Shown in pieces: positions 1 through 11,900 of a stretch of DNA of 64,000 nt (position 1 is its first letter; the number at the start of each line of letters is the position of its first letter). The notes below the pieces were generated by a model. That model was not told where the DNA came from. It saw only the letters and a list, made by a program, of their open reading frames with translations, and did no database searches. Source of the stretch: Platycnemis pennipes. Taxonomy: Eukaryota; Arthropoda; Insecta; Odonata; Platycnemididae. Both the position numbers and the translations under genes were made by a program. The DNA is taken from contig OW121850.1 in assembly GCA_933228895.1 (NCBI GenBank), positions 34,357,773 through 34,421,772 on the forward strand. Reading direction: 5' to 3'.

Positions 1-2450
1 TTCAGAATCAGAATGTAACATTTTTGTACAGGTAGACTATATAGAAAAAAGTGAAATCATAACAATCTTTATTATCCTACACCATCTTTTTCTAACAAAA
101 ATTAATGTAATAAAAATCCTAATTCAAGTAAGCGCATCCTGAATATATCTAACAAACATCAGCAATTAGATTTCTAAAAAATTATAGAAAAGTTTGTAAA
201 AAATATATTGCAAAGCCTACCAGAGAGCCAACTCAAACACATCAAATGTGCAGTTAAAAGAAACATTATAAGTTCAATTTCATTAATAAAGGAATTATTT
301 TCCAATTATTATTCAAATCCTTGAATGCTTTCAAATTCTTTTTTAGAAACAAAAAAAATTTAATGCGGCCAAGAGATCCCATTTATGGAATATCCGGGGA
401 TTCCATTTTTAAGACGAAAAAATTATTATAGAATATTTGAAGCTGCTAAACTAGTAATTTTGCAATGTCTTATTAACAATAACCTTTGAAATGAAATTTG
501 AGAATTTTCTACTCATAAGAAGAGGTTGTGTAACTCTGATCTTGAAATGAAATGATTTTCTCTCCATTGGCCGGGGTTTGCAAGAAAAAAGTAGAATGAC
601 ATGTGGGGAGAATGTATTCTCCTAAATCAGGTAAGCCGACAATAGCAGAGTGGGGTGGTGGACTGCAGGTAATGAAGTTCGATTCTTATCGCTGTTTAAA
701 ATTTTTCTTTCAGCCATTGAATCAAAAAGTTTATCATCCTTCATTTCCAACCTTTTTGTGTGGATACTGACTTTTTTGTACTTCTATCGTTTAAACTACC
801 TACATTTACAAATGCGTCACTCAAAAATACATTGTAAAGTTAACATAATTATAACACGATTTAATTCTGCAATAACAACATTTTCCAATCCTTTCACTAA
901 CGCCAAATTTTATTATTTTTTTAATATAAATTCACATGAAATTTCTGATAATCTACTTTTTTTAACTGCCTACTAGCATTACCCTAGGAATACAGCATAG
1001 CCTGTATTCCTAGGCAGTGTTAAGGATCGAACTCGCAACCTGCAGTACACTAGTCCTCATTTTTAGCAACTACCTACGCTATCATAGGTTCACGGGAATC
1101 TGGCGAATGTAGGCGACCCGCGTAACATTCGGCTTTATTTTTTTCTCGCGCATCCGGGCCTATGGATAAAAAAGTCACGACGAGTATTTTTTTATTTAAT
1201 TTTTGTGGCACGGAACAAATCCTCTCATTTCGTGACCAAGTTACACATTCTCTCCTTGTCAGTATCTACCATACGTACGTACATTCCATTCGCGGGGCGC
1301 AACCATCATTAAGCCGAGAAATTTAAAATCTCCGATCCGGATCTGAATTTTTACTGTCTTCGGATATGATTTCAGTAGCGAATGAAATGAAAGACCCGTG
1401 GATCCAACCCGACCATCCTTAATTTATTAATTGTACATTTGTAAATCTAATTTAAACAACAAAGGTATTATAAAGTGAGTATTCAGATGTACTGGTTTGA
1501 AATTGAAGATAATAACATTTTCGATGCAATGCAATGCAATGAAAGAAAAATTAAACTGCGATACGGATCGAACTTCGCACAGTACATTACTGTCTGTAAA
1601 AAAAAGCAAGACACCCGAGTTTGAGGAGCTCTATCGTCTAAACGAAGCAATCAATTTCAATGCAACAAAAAGCATACGAGTGAGAGTTTATTTCTACGTT
1701 GGATCATTTACTTCAAAAAATCTTCGGCTCAAGAGTATTTCCTGTACTTAATTTTTTCTCAAAAAAGTACTCGTTTTTTGCGCGTAAAATCAAGTTGCCC
1801 AACTTTGAGCGCTTGGTATTCCCGTAGTTTTTGTTCCAAGAATTTGCGATTTTGATATAAGGAAGCCAAATCTATTAGTAACACTTTGCAGAAAACAAAG
1901 TGTTTATACCATTAAAATTGATGGATTTGTTGTAAACAACGTAAACCCCTGCTAACTTCGAAACCAATTGGTCAATTGAAAATTGATTGGTACTGTTGTA
2001 TGCTGTACGATGAATGCAATGCTGGTACTAATAACATTTACATTGAATATCACTAATAAGGACAATATCGCTTATTATTTATCTAGATATTTCTATGCGC
2101 TCTCGTTGTCCGCCTGATCCCGGCGAATGTAGGCTACCCACGTGACATCCCACGTAATTTTTTACACGATACCGGGGTACTGGGGAAAAGTCATATTTCT
2201 TTATTTTACTTCTAGTTGCACGGGATCATTTTCATCTAATTTCGTGACCTGAGTTACACATCCTCTTCTTGTCAATATCTACCGCACCTACATTCCATTC
2301 ACGGGGCACTTCGACCGCTAAGCCGCGAAAATTAAAAATCTACGACCCGGATCCGATTTTATACCGTGTCTTTGGATCCGAATCCGGAACCGAGTAAAAT
2401 GAAAGATCCGTGGATCTTTGGATCCAACGGATCCAATCCGGCCATCACTA
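1..2450 (-). mobile_element. hAT-type non-autonomous element, copy A (left end outside window or lost)
   Basis: The right edge at 2,442-2,450 reads CCATCACTA, the reverse complement of the TAGTGATGG terminus seen in copies B and C. Reading leftwards the body matches copy B: GGATCC-rich end, a ~340-bp module containing a GAAT(G)GAATGTAGG-like stretch, a second copy of that module at about 1,080-1,420, a hairpin at about 983-1,014, and the stretch with ATATTCC/GGAATC near 380-410. No matching left terminus is visible, so it is either off the window or lost. There is no transposase; small ORFs inside are chance. Assignment to hAT rests on the 8-bp target duplications of the sister copies. Confidence 0.7.
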
Positions 2451-2458
2451 CACGTTAG

Positions 2459-4947
2459 GCATATGTTTGCGTATCATGGGCTTAGTCCGATGTGCATTGA
2501 ATGAGAACAAAGGGCACTTGGCGTGACGCTGAAGGCATCTGTTCGACAGTCGAACAGTTGAACGTCTCCGATCCACACAGCGCTGCCGATACATTGAGCC
2601 TAACTACTTTTCCGTCGTTTATTTATTCATTCATACCAACGGCAAATCCATATCTTAAAGTCATCGTTATTTATCCTGTTTATAAAATAAGGATTTTTTG
2701 TCTTGAATTAAGAATTATTAAAATTCCCGACTAAGACCAGAAAATCAAGAATAATCCACGAACAATTCCCTGCACTGAAAATTCACGAATAATTCCCGAT
2801 TTTCCAGGTTTTCCCGGTCAGTGGACACCCTGAAAAGGGTCTTGTAAAAACCGTATTTTTTTACATGGCAATCATAGGGTCAATTGACGGTGCCCCTGCA
2901 ATCTCTCGTAATGGCGGGGGTCTCGCAATAGGCCATACTCGTATTACCGCGGTTCCACTGTAATTTGATTTTATATAACACCCCAATTTGGTGGTCCCAA
3001 GGTGCTACGTAAAATTCAAGACTCTACTGTAAACCTATGCCTTTGCTGCCTAAACTTACACTTATGTTTGTGTAAGTACAAAATTAGTAGATACATAGAT
3101 TAAATTTAATCCATGTATGTACTAATTTTGTTAGAATTTTAAATAATTAATAAAAAAATTAATTTGAGGATTAAGTCTCTACTGCAATTTCAGCATGATC
3201 AAATCTCACTCTATATTCAAGATTTTTTTTAAATTCTCGCTCGAATTAAAAAATCCCTGCTCACCCAGAGCTACAAAAAAGAATTCAAAATTTGTTTTCG
3301 TATAATTTCGTATAATAATTAGTAACCTCATTGATATAATACAAAACAATATTATCTAAATGAGGATACCCATTATGCAAAATTCCAATGAACAATTTCG
3401 GAGTTATTAATGCTTAAACGCGAGTCTACAAGATTTTGGTGTGGACAGCCCCTTCATGGAGAGTTGAGCTAGGAGTGCTCGCCTTAAAGGACGAGGTAGA
3501 TTTCACAGAGAATTGGAACAGCCATAATGCCAGGCTCACGGCAGCAACCATGGTATGTGCCGTCACATGCATGTTTTAATCCAAAGAGAACAGTGTGTAC
3601 TATGGAAATGCTGGTACCAGTTAAAACAAAAAAAAACCACTCTGTGAGTTATATAATGGCATTAACTTCAATTTCCACATTACTCAAGGTTAAATGATAT
3701 GTGGAGTTACATGCAGTAAATGATGGGGAGCGACTGGCATCTGTGGGAGACAAATGAATGCACTACTATTCATGCATTTCACTTTCAATGCACCATAATT
3801 GGGAAAACTGCTTTGTCAGGTGTCTACGCCGCAAAAAATAGTTTTGCTGAAGCAGTTTTTGTCGAGATCCATAAAAACGAATTCCATTTCCTTCTGGGGA
3901 CCGGACACAAGGTTTGTTATTTTAAAAAATGCATATCTTCGAATTTTGTCATGTATTTACTAGAGGCTTTTCACCGGGACTGGCAGTTTTGCATCAGAAA
4001 TTATCACGCCTTCACCGTCGAAGTGCGTGGCTTGTACTATCTACTTTTGAAAGAAGGTAAACATTAAGCTGTACTCCTTTTTAAGCTCCTCTTTTAGAAG
4101 CTTCATTTCAGGAATAACCACAAAAGGTAAGCTAAATCCAGGGGAGAAATACGGTCGCTATTTCATGAAATTAATGGGCATATAATTATATATGCAAAAT
4201 ACATGATTGAAATAGCATCTGTGAGAGAATCTTTACACTGCTTTAGTTTGAGTTTAGTGTAATCTATTATGCCTGACGTGGAGCATACGATTTTCTCCTA
4301 GCTGAAATGTATTCCTCTAAATTCTACATCTGGAACAGCATCAAGCTGCAAATGATCGCACAAATTACACACTTCCGTAGCGTACGCATGCGTAGCTTAA
4401 AAATATATATACACCGCTCAAGTTTACGTCATGATTTTTTCAGAAGAGAGTAAAGTACTAATGAAAAATTTGCTAACGAATCTTCATAGGCCTAGTCCAA
4501 ACTGCACGAAAATTTTGCATAGATGTTTGATTGTCTATTCTCTGACTCTGGAGAAAAGGAACAAGTTAGTTGTGTTTAACTTAATGGCATGAATTCACAT
4601 TTAAAATACATTCATGAATTACGACCGTAAATAATGCAAGTGTATTGTGGGAGTGCATACATTTCAGGATAGGGTTTTGGGGGAGGAGCTTTATCGGGAT
4701 GTTGATTAAGGATACCTATTCATACATTAATATATATTATCAAGTGTCGATTTTTCTGGTCCTGTTGACTTTGTAATTTTGAGATTCTACTCTAATAACG
4801 TGCATTCATGTACTCTAGGAAACTTTTCTGCTATTTTTGCTTTAGTCTGAATATGTAGGTTACTGAAGGCTGTTTTCTGGAAAATGGGCCTCGAGCTTGG
4901 AATTTAATAATGAGCACGATTTCATTCCTATTATTTAATTGAGCTTA
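2459..4947. other. AT-rich spacer, no gene recognised
   Basis: I see no conserved coding sequence. The stretch at about 2,890-2,962 ends in GGTTCCACTGTA and resembles a pogo-type terminus. A 115-codon ORF at 3,720-4,067 has no recognisable domain and no exon signals that I trust. Confidence 0.5.
3078..3131. repeat. 54-bp near-perfect palindrome
   Basis: Two 27-nt arms starting ACAAAATTAGTA and ending TACTAATTTTGT meet at 3,104/3,105 with no spacer. Only two of 27 positions do not pair. It could form a long cruciform; it may be the core of a foldback element. Confidence 0.85.
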
Positions 4948-4957
4948 GAAAGCAAAA

Positions 4958-5208
4958 GGGAGCGTGGTAGCCTAGTGGGTAGAGCACTTGGCTACTGATC
5001 AAAGGGTCCTGGGTTCAAATCCAGGTGCAGCAAAAAAAATCTGGGTGAAGCCCCGAACAAAAAAAATCCTCTGAGTGTGAGGTGGCCCAGGGAAAGGAAC
5101 TGGCCCCCCTACCCTGAATGTGTGAAATTATCACGCCTGTGGCTTACTCCGGGGTGAGCTCTACCCTCACCTATCAAAACCAACCTTCGGGTTGAATCAC
5201 AGAGTGAG
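4958..5208 (+). mobile_element. tRNA-derived SINE, copy 1
   Basis: The head is tRNA-like, with box A-like TAGCCTAGTGGG, box B-like GGTTCAAATCC, and a paired T-arm CCTGG...CCAGG. A family body follows (GGCCCAGGGAAA, TGTGTGAAATTATCAC, GTGAGCTCTACCCTCACC) and the tail is AACCAACCTTCGGGTTGAATCA. The 10-bp direct repeat GAAAGCAAAA flanks it at 4,948-4,957 and 5,209-5,218, which is a target duplication. The long tail and duplication argue against a functional tRNA gene. Confidence 0.85.
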
Positions 5209-5552
5209 GAAAGCAAAAAATACAATGCTAATTCCTCAAATTTTATTCTGCCCCTCATATCACCAAACTCAGTTTGTAAATCAATTCATAGAACACTAAT
5301 CTGAGCAGTGTGCATCTGGATGAGTTCTCTTCATTGATGACAATAGCAAAAGAAAGATCCATGATTGTGCCCTTGTAACACCAAATCTCATAAATCAAAT
5401 GTATATTAAGCAGAGAAATTTTGGGTGACATAAATACTGTTTTCACTGTTACACATGTCTTTCATGTTTATAAAAATCAAAGAGTGGGTAAAATGACAAA
5501 ATAAAATGAAACATTGGTGTTTACGTCATGATTGAACTGCACAATGATCAAC

Positions 5553-6724
5553 TTAACATGTTCACTGCGGCGTGACCCACCGGTGGGTCACGCAGATGCG
5601 TCTAGCGGCGCAGCCATAAAATTTGTGAATTTTCGTAACTTGCGAGGAGTATTGTGAGAGTAGGAATCGAGAACTTCTCAAGTGACTTCACCCAGAGGTC
5701 AGTCACTGTTCAAATAATAGACTACTATGTGACACTTAGTGTGACCCACCGGTGGGTCACGTGGCACTTCCTGAAACTTTTTTCAGCATGAGCGGTGTGG
5801 CCCACCTGTGGGTCACGAACAAATTTACATATTAGCGTATTATATCCAAAATAAGTTTATTTTTTGCTTTCTTTTTGTTTTTTTTTTCATGTTTATGCGA
5901 TTTTTATACATAAGGATGAACAATACTTGATATAGTAAAACATATCAACTTATTAAAAATAATGAAAATGTTTAGGAAAATTTTTTCTCCTCAACCTCTT
6001 GGCTGTCCGTCAGTTGCTCGTAAACTAAACAGTCCGAACTGCACTCGCCCGGCTGTGTGAGAGATTGACTCTCTTTCTTCCCCCCCCCCCCTCTACGGAA
6101 GGGCAATTGGGAAAGGGACGTGTAGCGTTCTTGAGCCAATCCCTCAGTGGTGGATGAGTGACCGTGCCCTTGCCGGGTGAACGTCTTCCGAAATGCAGAC
6201 ACTACTTTTTTCTGAGTGAGACAAACCACTATGTACTCTTTCCAAAGAATCCCCCTTTCCCTTTTCTCATAGTGTGAGCAAGGGTGGGGAATCGGTACGC
6301 ACGGACGGGCGTCTACGTCTCACAGAAGGGCGCGAACAAGGGCAGGCGCAATAAACAGAGATGGGTGGGAGTCTCCTGGGTTTTCCGAACGTCAGCAAAT
6401 CTTTACCTCATGCATTGTATTGTTGCCCCTCTCTTCCCCCATCCCACGCCAGGGTCTAGAAGATAGCGTGCCCCACGTGGCCGGTGGAGGGGTGAACTGG
6501 GGGCGAAGCTGGGAGTAGCCTCTCCCAGCCTTCCTCTAATCTCAGGAAACAGCTGAGTATTGCCGCTTCAACCACCATCCCTCGGCAGTGGCCAGAAGCT
6601 TGGAAGGACTGTGACCCACCGGTGGGTCACACCGCCCATGCAAAAGGCTGAGTGTGACCCACCCGTGGGTCACGCCACGCTGTGAGGGGTAGGGCTTTAA
6701 ATAGCTCCGCAGTGAAGGTGTTAA
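5553..6724. mobile_element. TTAA-flanked piggyBac-like non-autonomous element with 20-bp palindromes
   Basis: Both edges are TTAA (5,553-5,556 and 6,721-6,724). Inside them the termini read CATGTTCACTGCGG on the left and, reverse-complemented, CACCTTCACTGCGG on the right, a 14-bp inverted repeat. TTAA duplication is the hallmark of piggyBac. The perfect palindrome GTGACCCACCGGTGGGTCAC occurs at 5,572-5,591, 5,741-5,760 and 6,611-6,630, with one-or-two-mismatch forms at 5,797-5,816 and 6,654-6,673. The interior (about 5,970-6,540) is more GC-rich than the flanks and has no recognisable transposase. Confidence 0.75.
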
Positions 6725-6747
6725 ATTTGTAAACATTATTCTAGTAT

Positions 6748-7898
6748 ATAAGGTTTCCCAACCAAACCCGGTGACGGTGTGTGTACGTGTTGAGTGTGCA
6801 AGTGATAAGGAAGTGTTGGTGGAAAGCAATGCCGGGTCGAGTGGAACCTGGGAAAATTGACGACCCTAGGCAAGTGCCACCAATCCATTCCACTCGACCC
6901 ACAAGTGTGTGACCCTCCCCCCACCTCCTGCCACAAAATAGGTCCCCCCCCCTCATCGCCCAGGTATAAAGAGGCCCGAGGCAGAGAACGCAGAGCCTTT
7001 TGCCTTCTTTGAACTGGAGACGGACAGAAAAGGGATGACTCTCTCCCTGTAATTTCGAGAGAAGCTAGACTTGGCGAGACATTGGTGCACGAGGGCGACG
7101 GTGCGAGCCCTTCCTCTCCCAGAGGAAGTCTCAAGAGAAGGGCCCAAATTGACGGAGCTTGGCACACCACCGACCAGCGGAGGAGAGAATACGGGAATCT
7201 GGGCAGATGCATGGTCCAAGGCCAGGAAAGGGGATCGAGAGAACCGCGACATAAGATCCTCCCATTGCCATTCCCTCTCCGTTCCTCCAAGTGATCTGTG
7301 CGCCTAGCTGGGGAGGCCGAAGAGAATCCTTCCCCCCTACGTCCATTTGTCCCCCCTCAAGAGTCCCCGCGCTCGCCAAGAAATTGTCCCCCCTGTCCAA
7401 AAACCCTCTTAAGCCATTGAGACTGTTAATGCCATCGAGACGGGCACTACGCCCCTCCCCAATTTTCCATAACTGTGAACTAAGAAGTACGTCTATCCAA
7501 GCTATAATTCTTTGTGCATTATTTAATTCTTTGTGTAATATTTTTGAGGGTCAAGTCTCACTGTTTCATTTCATTGTTCAGAGTGTTTTGCGCGTGCCAA
7601 GGTGCGAGGGTCATTTTTCCAGTGTCCATTTTGTTGTAATGTTTGTTAATTGCACAATACATTGTTTGATAAAACCCTCCGATATTTTGTGCTTACTCGT
7701 CCTCATGCCTGATGTCAAGCCCATTTTCCTCTGGTGTGAACCATTTTGCTTTTGGGAATAGACAGATACGAGTTGAGGAACCCGCAAAATCTTGTCTTTT
7801 CCAAATTTTAAATGTACGTGGGTCTGGGCATCCGGAACTCATCCGGGCGAGTTTGGGGACGCGCGGATTCATGACAATAAGGTTTCCCAACCAAACCC
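6748..7898. repeat. GC-rich segment bounded by 22-bp direct repeats
   Basis: The same 22 bases (starting ATAAGGTTTCCC, ending CCAAACCC) occur at 6,748-6,769 and 7,877-7,898. The 1.1 kb between is more GC-rich than its surroundings and holds several overlapping ORFs on both strands (for example 184 codons at 6,736-7,290 minus) with no recognisable domain. It may be a transposed segment with a long target duplication, or an LTR-like piece. No polyA tail or TG...CA ends are clear. Confidence 0.45.
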
Positions 7899-8673
7899 CT
7901 CTTTAATTGTGCATAATCAATATTTAAGAAATACATCATCCTGATCTATGAGCACTAATACTTTTTTCTGAGAAATGGAAAAATACAGCCAAAACCTGTT
8001 TTCCCAAAATTTCTTCTTTTTTTTCCAAGGTTTCACATCTCTTATCTCGCTGTCCAGGTTTCAGAGCTATACAATGCCATACTCCTTTTCAAATTAAAAC
8101 TGCAAATGACTGAATTTGGTAAGATCATAACACCAAGGCTGGATCGAAGTAAGGTACATGATAATGAAAAAACTTGGTGAAAGTGCATTAGGAAAAAGGA
8201 CATGGCTTATAAACACTGGAATTCTATCAACTGCTTAGTCAAACAGAGCATTGTATAAAGTTGCATTCACAGAGGAAACAATACTCTTCCGCATAGAAAT
8301 CTATCACAGAGTTCAATTGAATCTGATTGCAGTTTGCAATGAACAGAGTGACATACATGTAAGGATAACAGTAATGACAGGCTTGAGTTCGATTACAGCT
8401 TGGATTCTCCCTATCAAATTTTCATCAAGAATAACCACATGTTGATCAAGAATTTTATCCATGAGCCTACAACATAATACCTCTCTATGACATTCCCTTT
8501 AGGACTATAAGTAAATTCGGTTTCGCCATAATTCCAGCTATATGAAATACCGCTCTTGAATGCACATTTCAAACCAATTTTGAAGATGGAAAGCATGAAA
8601 AAGATTAATACCTAAGTATTTTCTATAAGTAAAAGGCATAACACTAAATAAACAGTGACTTCATAATACTCAC
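7899..8673. other. AT-rich spacer, possible EIF4H 3' region
   Basis: No coding sequence recognised. If the donor-like site at 8,672-8,673 on the minus strand is used, this would be an intron in the EIF4H 3' UTR. Confidence 0.35.
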
Positions 8674-8784
8674 CATGCCTCTCACAGGTGGGGTTGGGTG
8701 GATTGTTCCATAGTCACTGATGAACAATCCCAGACCCTACCCCACCAATTTTGCCAACCCCGTGGGCTTCTTTAACAACACTTC
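8674..8784 (-). other. EIF4H: EIF4H 3' UTR portion ending in a donor-like site
   Basis: After the TGA (8,785-8,787) the minus strand runs about 111 nt to GGCATG|GTGAGTATT, a strong splice-donor match. Use of this site would place an intron in the 3' UTR. I could not identify a downstream exon or a clear polyadenylation signal. Confidence 0.35.
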
Positions 8785-8921
8785 TCACTCAGGTGGAACC
8801 TTTTCTTCACGGGGCTTTGCTCCACCAAATATGGCCCTACTCTGACTTGTTTCAGCAACTTGATTAAGGGGATCCGTGACAGTCCTTTTTGATAACTTTA
8901 ATCGTGGCCTTCCAGCTGAAT
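8785..8921 (-). CDS. EIF4H: EIF4H coding exon 5
   Basis: The acceptor TATGTAG precedes 8,921. The first two bases complete the Asp codon split with exon 4. It encodes the conserved C-terminal stretch with [10 protein letters not shown] and [10 protein letters not shown], then TGA. Confidence 0.93.
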
Positions 8922-11900
8922 CTACATAATATAAAAATACCATAATTAGTTATCAATATTAACACATTTACATTAATATGAAGCATAATCAAAGAATAAC
9001 AAATTGCGAAAATAAGTAACTAAGGAATTCAGGAAATTGAATTACCATATCTGTAATAGATAGTACTAATTCACATAAAATAAAAATTTTGCCAACCTAG
9101 AAAGCAAAATACAGTAGAAGCCCGGTATAGTGAGTACGGCTTATTGCGAGAATCGCGTTATAGCGAGTGATTGTCTTTGTACCGCCAAAAGGCCTATGTT
9201 TTACATGTAAAATAAAGCGGATATAGCGAGGCCAAAAAGTTCCTTCCACGGTATACGCTCGGTATTACGACAGATATCTCTCGAGGGCGATGCACCGCAT
9301 AGCAAAAATAAACTATTGGGTTTTGTATTATCTGCTAATTAAACTAAAAATACAAGATGTGTGCCATATCTACAACACCTAAAGCCAGTTATGTCCAAAC
9401 ATTAGTGATTTACGGCCTTCAGTACGCTCTGCGCACTCCCATTTTACGTTCTTCTTATGTTAGGCCCAGTCATCAGTGGGAGTGGGCAGACGACGAGCAA
9501 GATGAGAGTAGGAGAGGGAGTTAGGTCTAGGCATGGGCGATATTGATAATTCAATATCGGGATACGATAATTTTAGCATAAAATAAGGTGGCGATAACGA
9601 TAACTCAGCTTGACGATAAACATCGTCTTATCGTGCCCCGATAACATATCGGGGCACGATAAGATATCGGGGCACGATAAGATGTCGGGCACGATAAGAT
9701 GTCGGGGCACGATAAGATGTCGGGGCACGATAAGATGTCGGGGCACGATAAGATGTCGGGGCACGATAAGATGTCGGGGCACGATACTTAAGATGTCAGG
9801 GCACGATAAGATGTTGGGGCACGATAAGATATCGAGGCACGATAAGATGTCGGGGCGCGATAAGATGTCGGGGCGCGATAAGATGTCGGGGCGCGATAAG
9901 ATGTCGGGGCGCGATAAGATGTCGGGGCGCGATAAGATATCGGGGCACGATAAGATATCGGGGCACGATAAGATATCGGGGTGCGATAAATATCGCTATA
10001 AATAGGTATCGCGATAACTATCACGATAAACATCACGATAAATATCGTGACCATGATAAATATCGCGATAAAATATCATGATATCGCGCCCCGATAAAAT
10101 ATCACGATATCGCGCCCCGATAAAATATCACTATATATATTTTAATTCCGACTAGTTACGCTGTCTTTACAACTTTCTTCGGCGATCGAAAAATAGAAGA
10201 ACTGGAAGAAAAACATCGAAACTAGGGGAATTAATATTTTATGTAATGGAAAATGTCCTGTTTTTTTCATGAAATATGTTGATATTTTACCAGATTGTGC
10301 CTGAAATGACTTTTTTGCTGTTTACCTTCGTCAAATACCACGGAAACAAAAGAAAAACTGTAAATACGAACGACTATGAGAATTAGGTGTGTTTTTTCAA
10401 CACCATCGGATATAACGAGCGCTCGATTTAGCGAGTGATTTCCGAGGGATTATGAGCACTCGTTATACCGGGATTCCACTGTATCAAATTTCAGATAAAT
10501 GCTTTCAAAACATAGGACATAAGATTCCACCGAATTATGAAGTTAATGAATTATTTCTGAAAATTTCAGGACATAATTTTTAGTCCTTCTATCAATTAGC
10601 ATTATAATAATGTGCCATTTCCTTCATACATTTGAATAACAAAGATGCTGAAATTCAGCAATTTTATGCGTAGTTATAAGGCAGAGCATGGCTGTTGCAG
10701 TGTAATTTGAGGAATTATAATGTTAAGAGAAATGTAGTTTTGATAAATAACTACTATAAGATGCAGAATTTCATATGGAAATTAACACATTGAAAAGTGT
10801 TGACCTTACCCCACTTGTTTAAATGATATTAATAAATTTGTACTAGAAAAAGTGGAAAACATTTAGTTATATGAAAGTGGTGCTACAGTATGCTGTTATC
10901 ATTGGCAACAGTACTTGTGAGGAAACGTCCTTAAGAGGACGAGAATTTACTCACTTAATTTAGAACTATACCTTACCAAGGTTCTTCTCATCTTTTTTTG
11001 TAATTTAAATACGCTCGTTGGTTATTGACATGGTGTTATTAACACTAATGCTTCCAAATGGTAGCAGCATCATTGTTACTGAATATTTTTCCAAAATATT
11101 ATTATTAATAAAATTTAAAACAAGCAGTTATATTTTAAAAGGGAATAGTTTAAAATAAAATAAGAAAATAATTAACCCATATAAGAGTACCTATTAGTAG
11201 GAATGAGCAATTATTCTGAGTTTGGTAAATTAAACGTGGCAACAACAGCCATGTTCTGAAGTGAAAATGAGTTAAAAAGAGCTTGTAAATATTGGAATGC
11301 TACTACAACCTGTTATATTACAGCATACTCACACAATTATTGAGAATGCGTTACCAGAATGTAGATGAATTTTCATACATTTTTATTCATGGAAACCGGA
11401 TTTATTCATGAAATAACATAGCTCATTTGCGTGATTTTGATGAAAATTAGAGGAAAATGACATCAATGTTATCAAAGCAAATTTTTTCAGTGGGCTTCAC
11501 CATTTGGTTATTTTAATTTTTGATTTATGAGTGAATGGTTGTGGTTAGAAGATTAATTCTTTCACTAAAATTCTTTTTTCGTTTCCATCTAATGATTTCA
11601 TGTACAAAATTGCAATTTCGGTTCCAAGTAAACCCTTTACAACATTACACTATACAGTTAACTCTCATTAGGACATTTCTTGATAGCAAATTTTCCTCAT
11701 CAGCATGCTCGTTTCCATGTCGCAGTTCATGTAAATAATACTGGTTAGGATGCTGGGTTACTTTTTTAACATGTTCAGAGGAAGACCAATCCAAATTTGT
11801 CTCAAGAAAATAATCACCCTGTAGGTTGATTTGATGATGGATATCTCGTGAAAGGTTTAAATCTTGCATTAAAAAGATTTTTATTGTATACAAAAATATT

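Noticed and set aside
3720..4067. 115-codon ORF as a gene
   Set aside because: No recognisable family and no supporting splice or promoter signals; within chance for this length.
4958..5030. functional tRNA gene
   Set aside because: tRNA-like head is part of a SINE with target duplication; acceptor stem does not pair.
6736..7290. 184-codon minus ORF and overlapping ORFs
   Set aside because: GC-rich segment open in several frames; Pro/Ser-rich random composition, no motif.
7291..7761. 156-codon plus ORF
   Set aside because: No domain, crosses from GC-rich to AT-rich sequence without exon signals.
9640..9990. CRISPR-like regular array
   Set aside because: Units are contiguous with no unique spacers; eukaryotic context.
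9610..10005. 131-codon repetitive ORF
   Set aside because: Translation of the 18-bp satellite.
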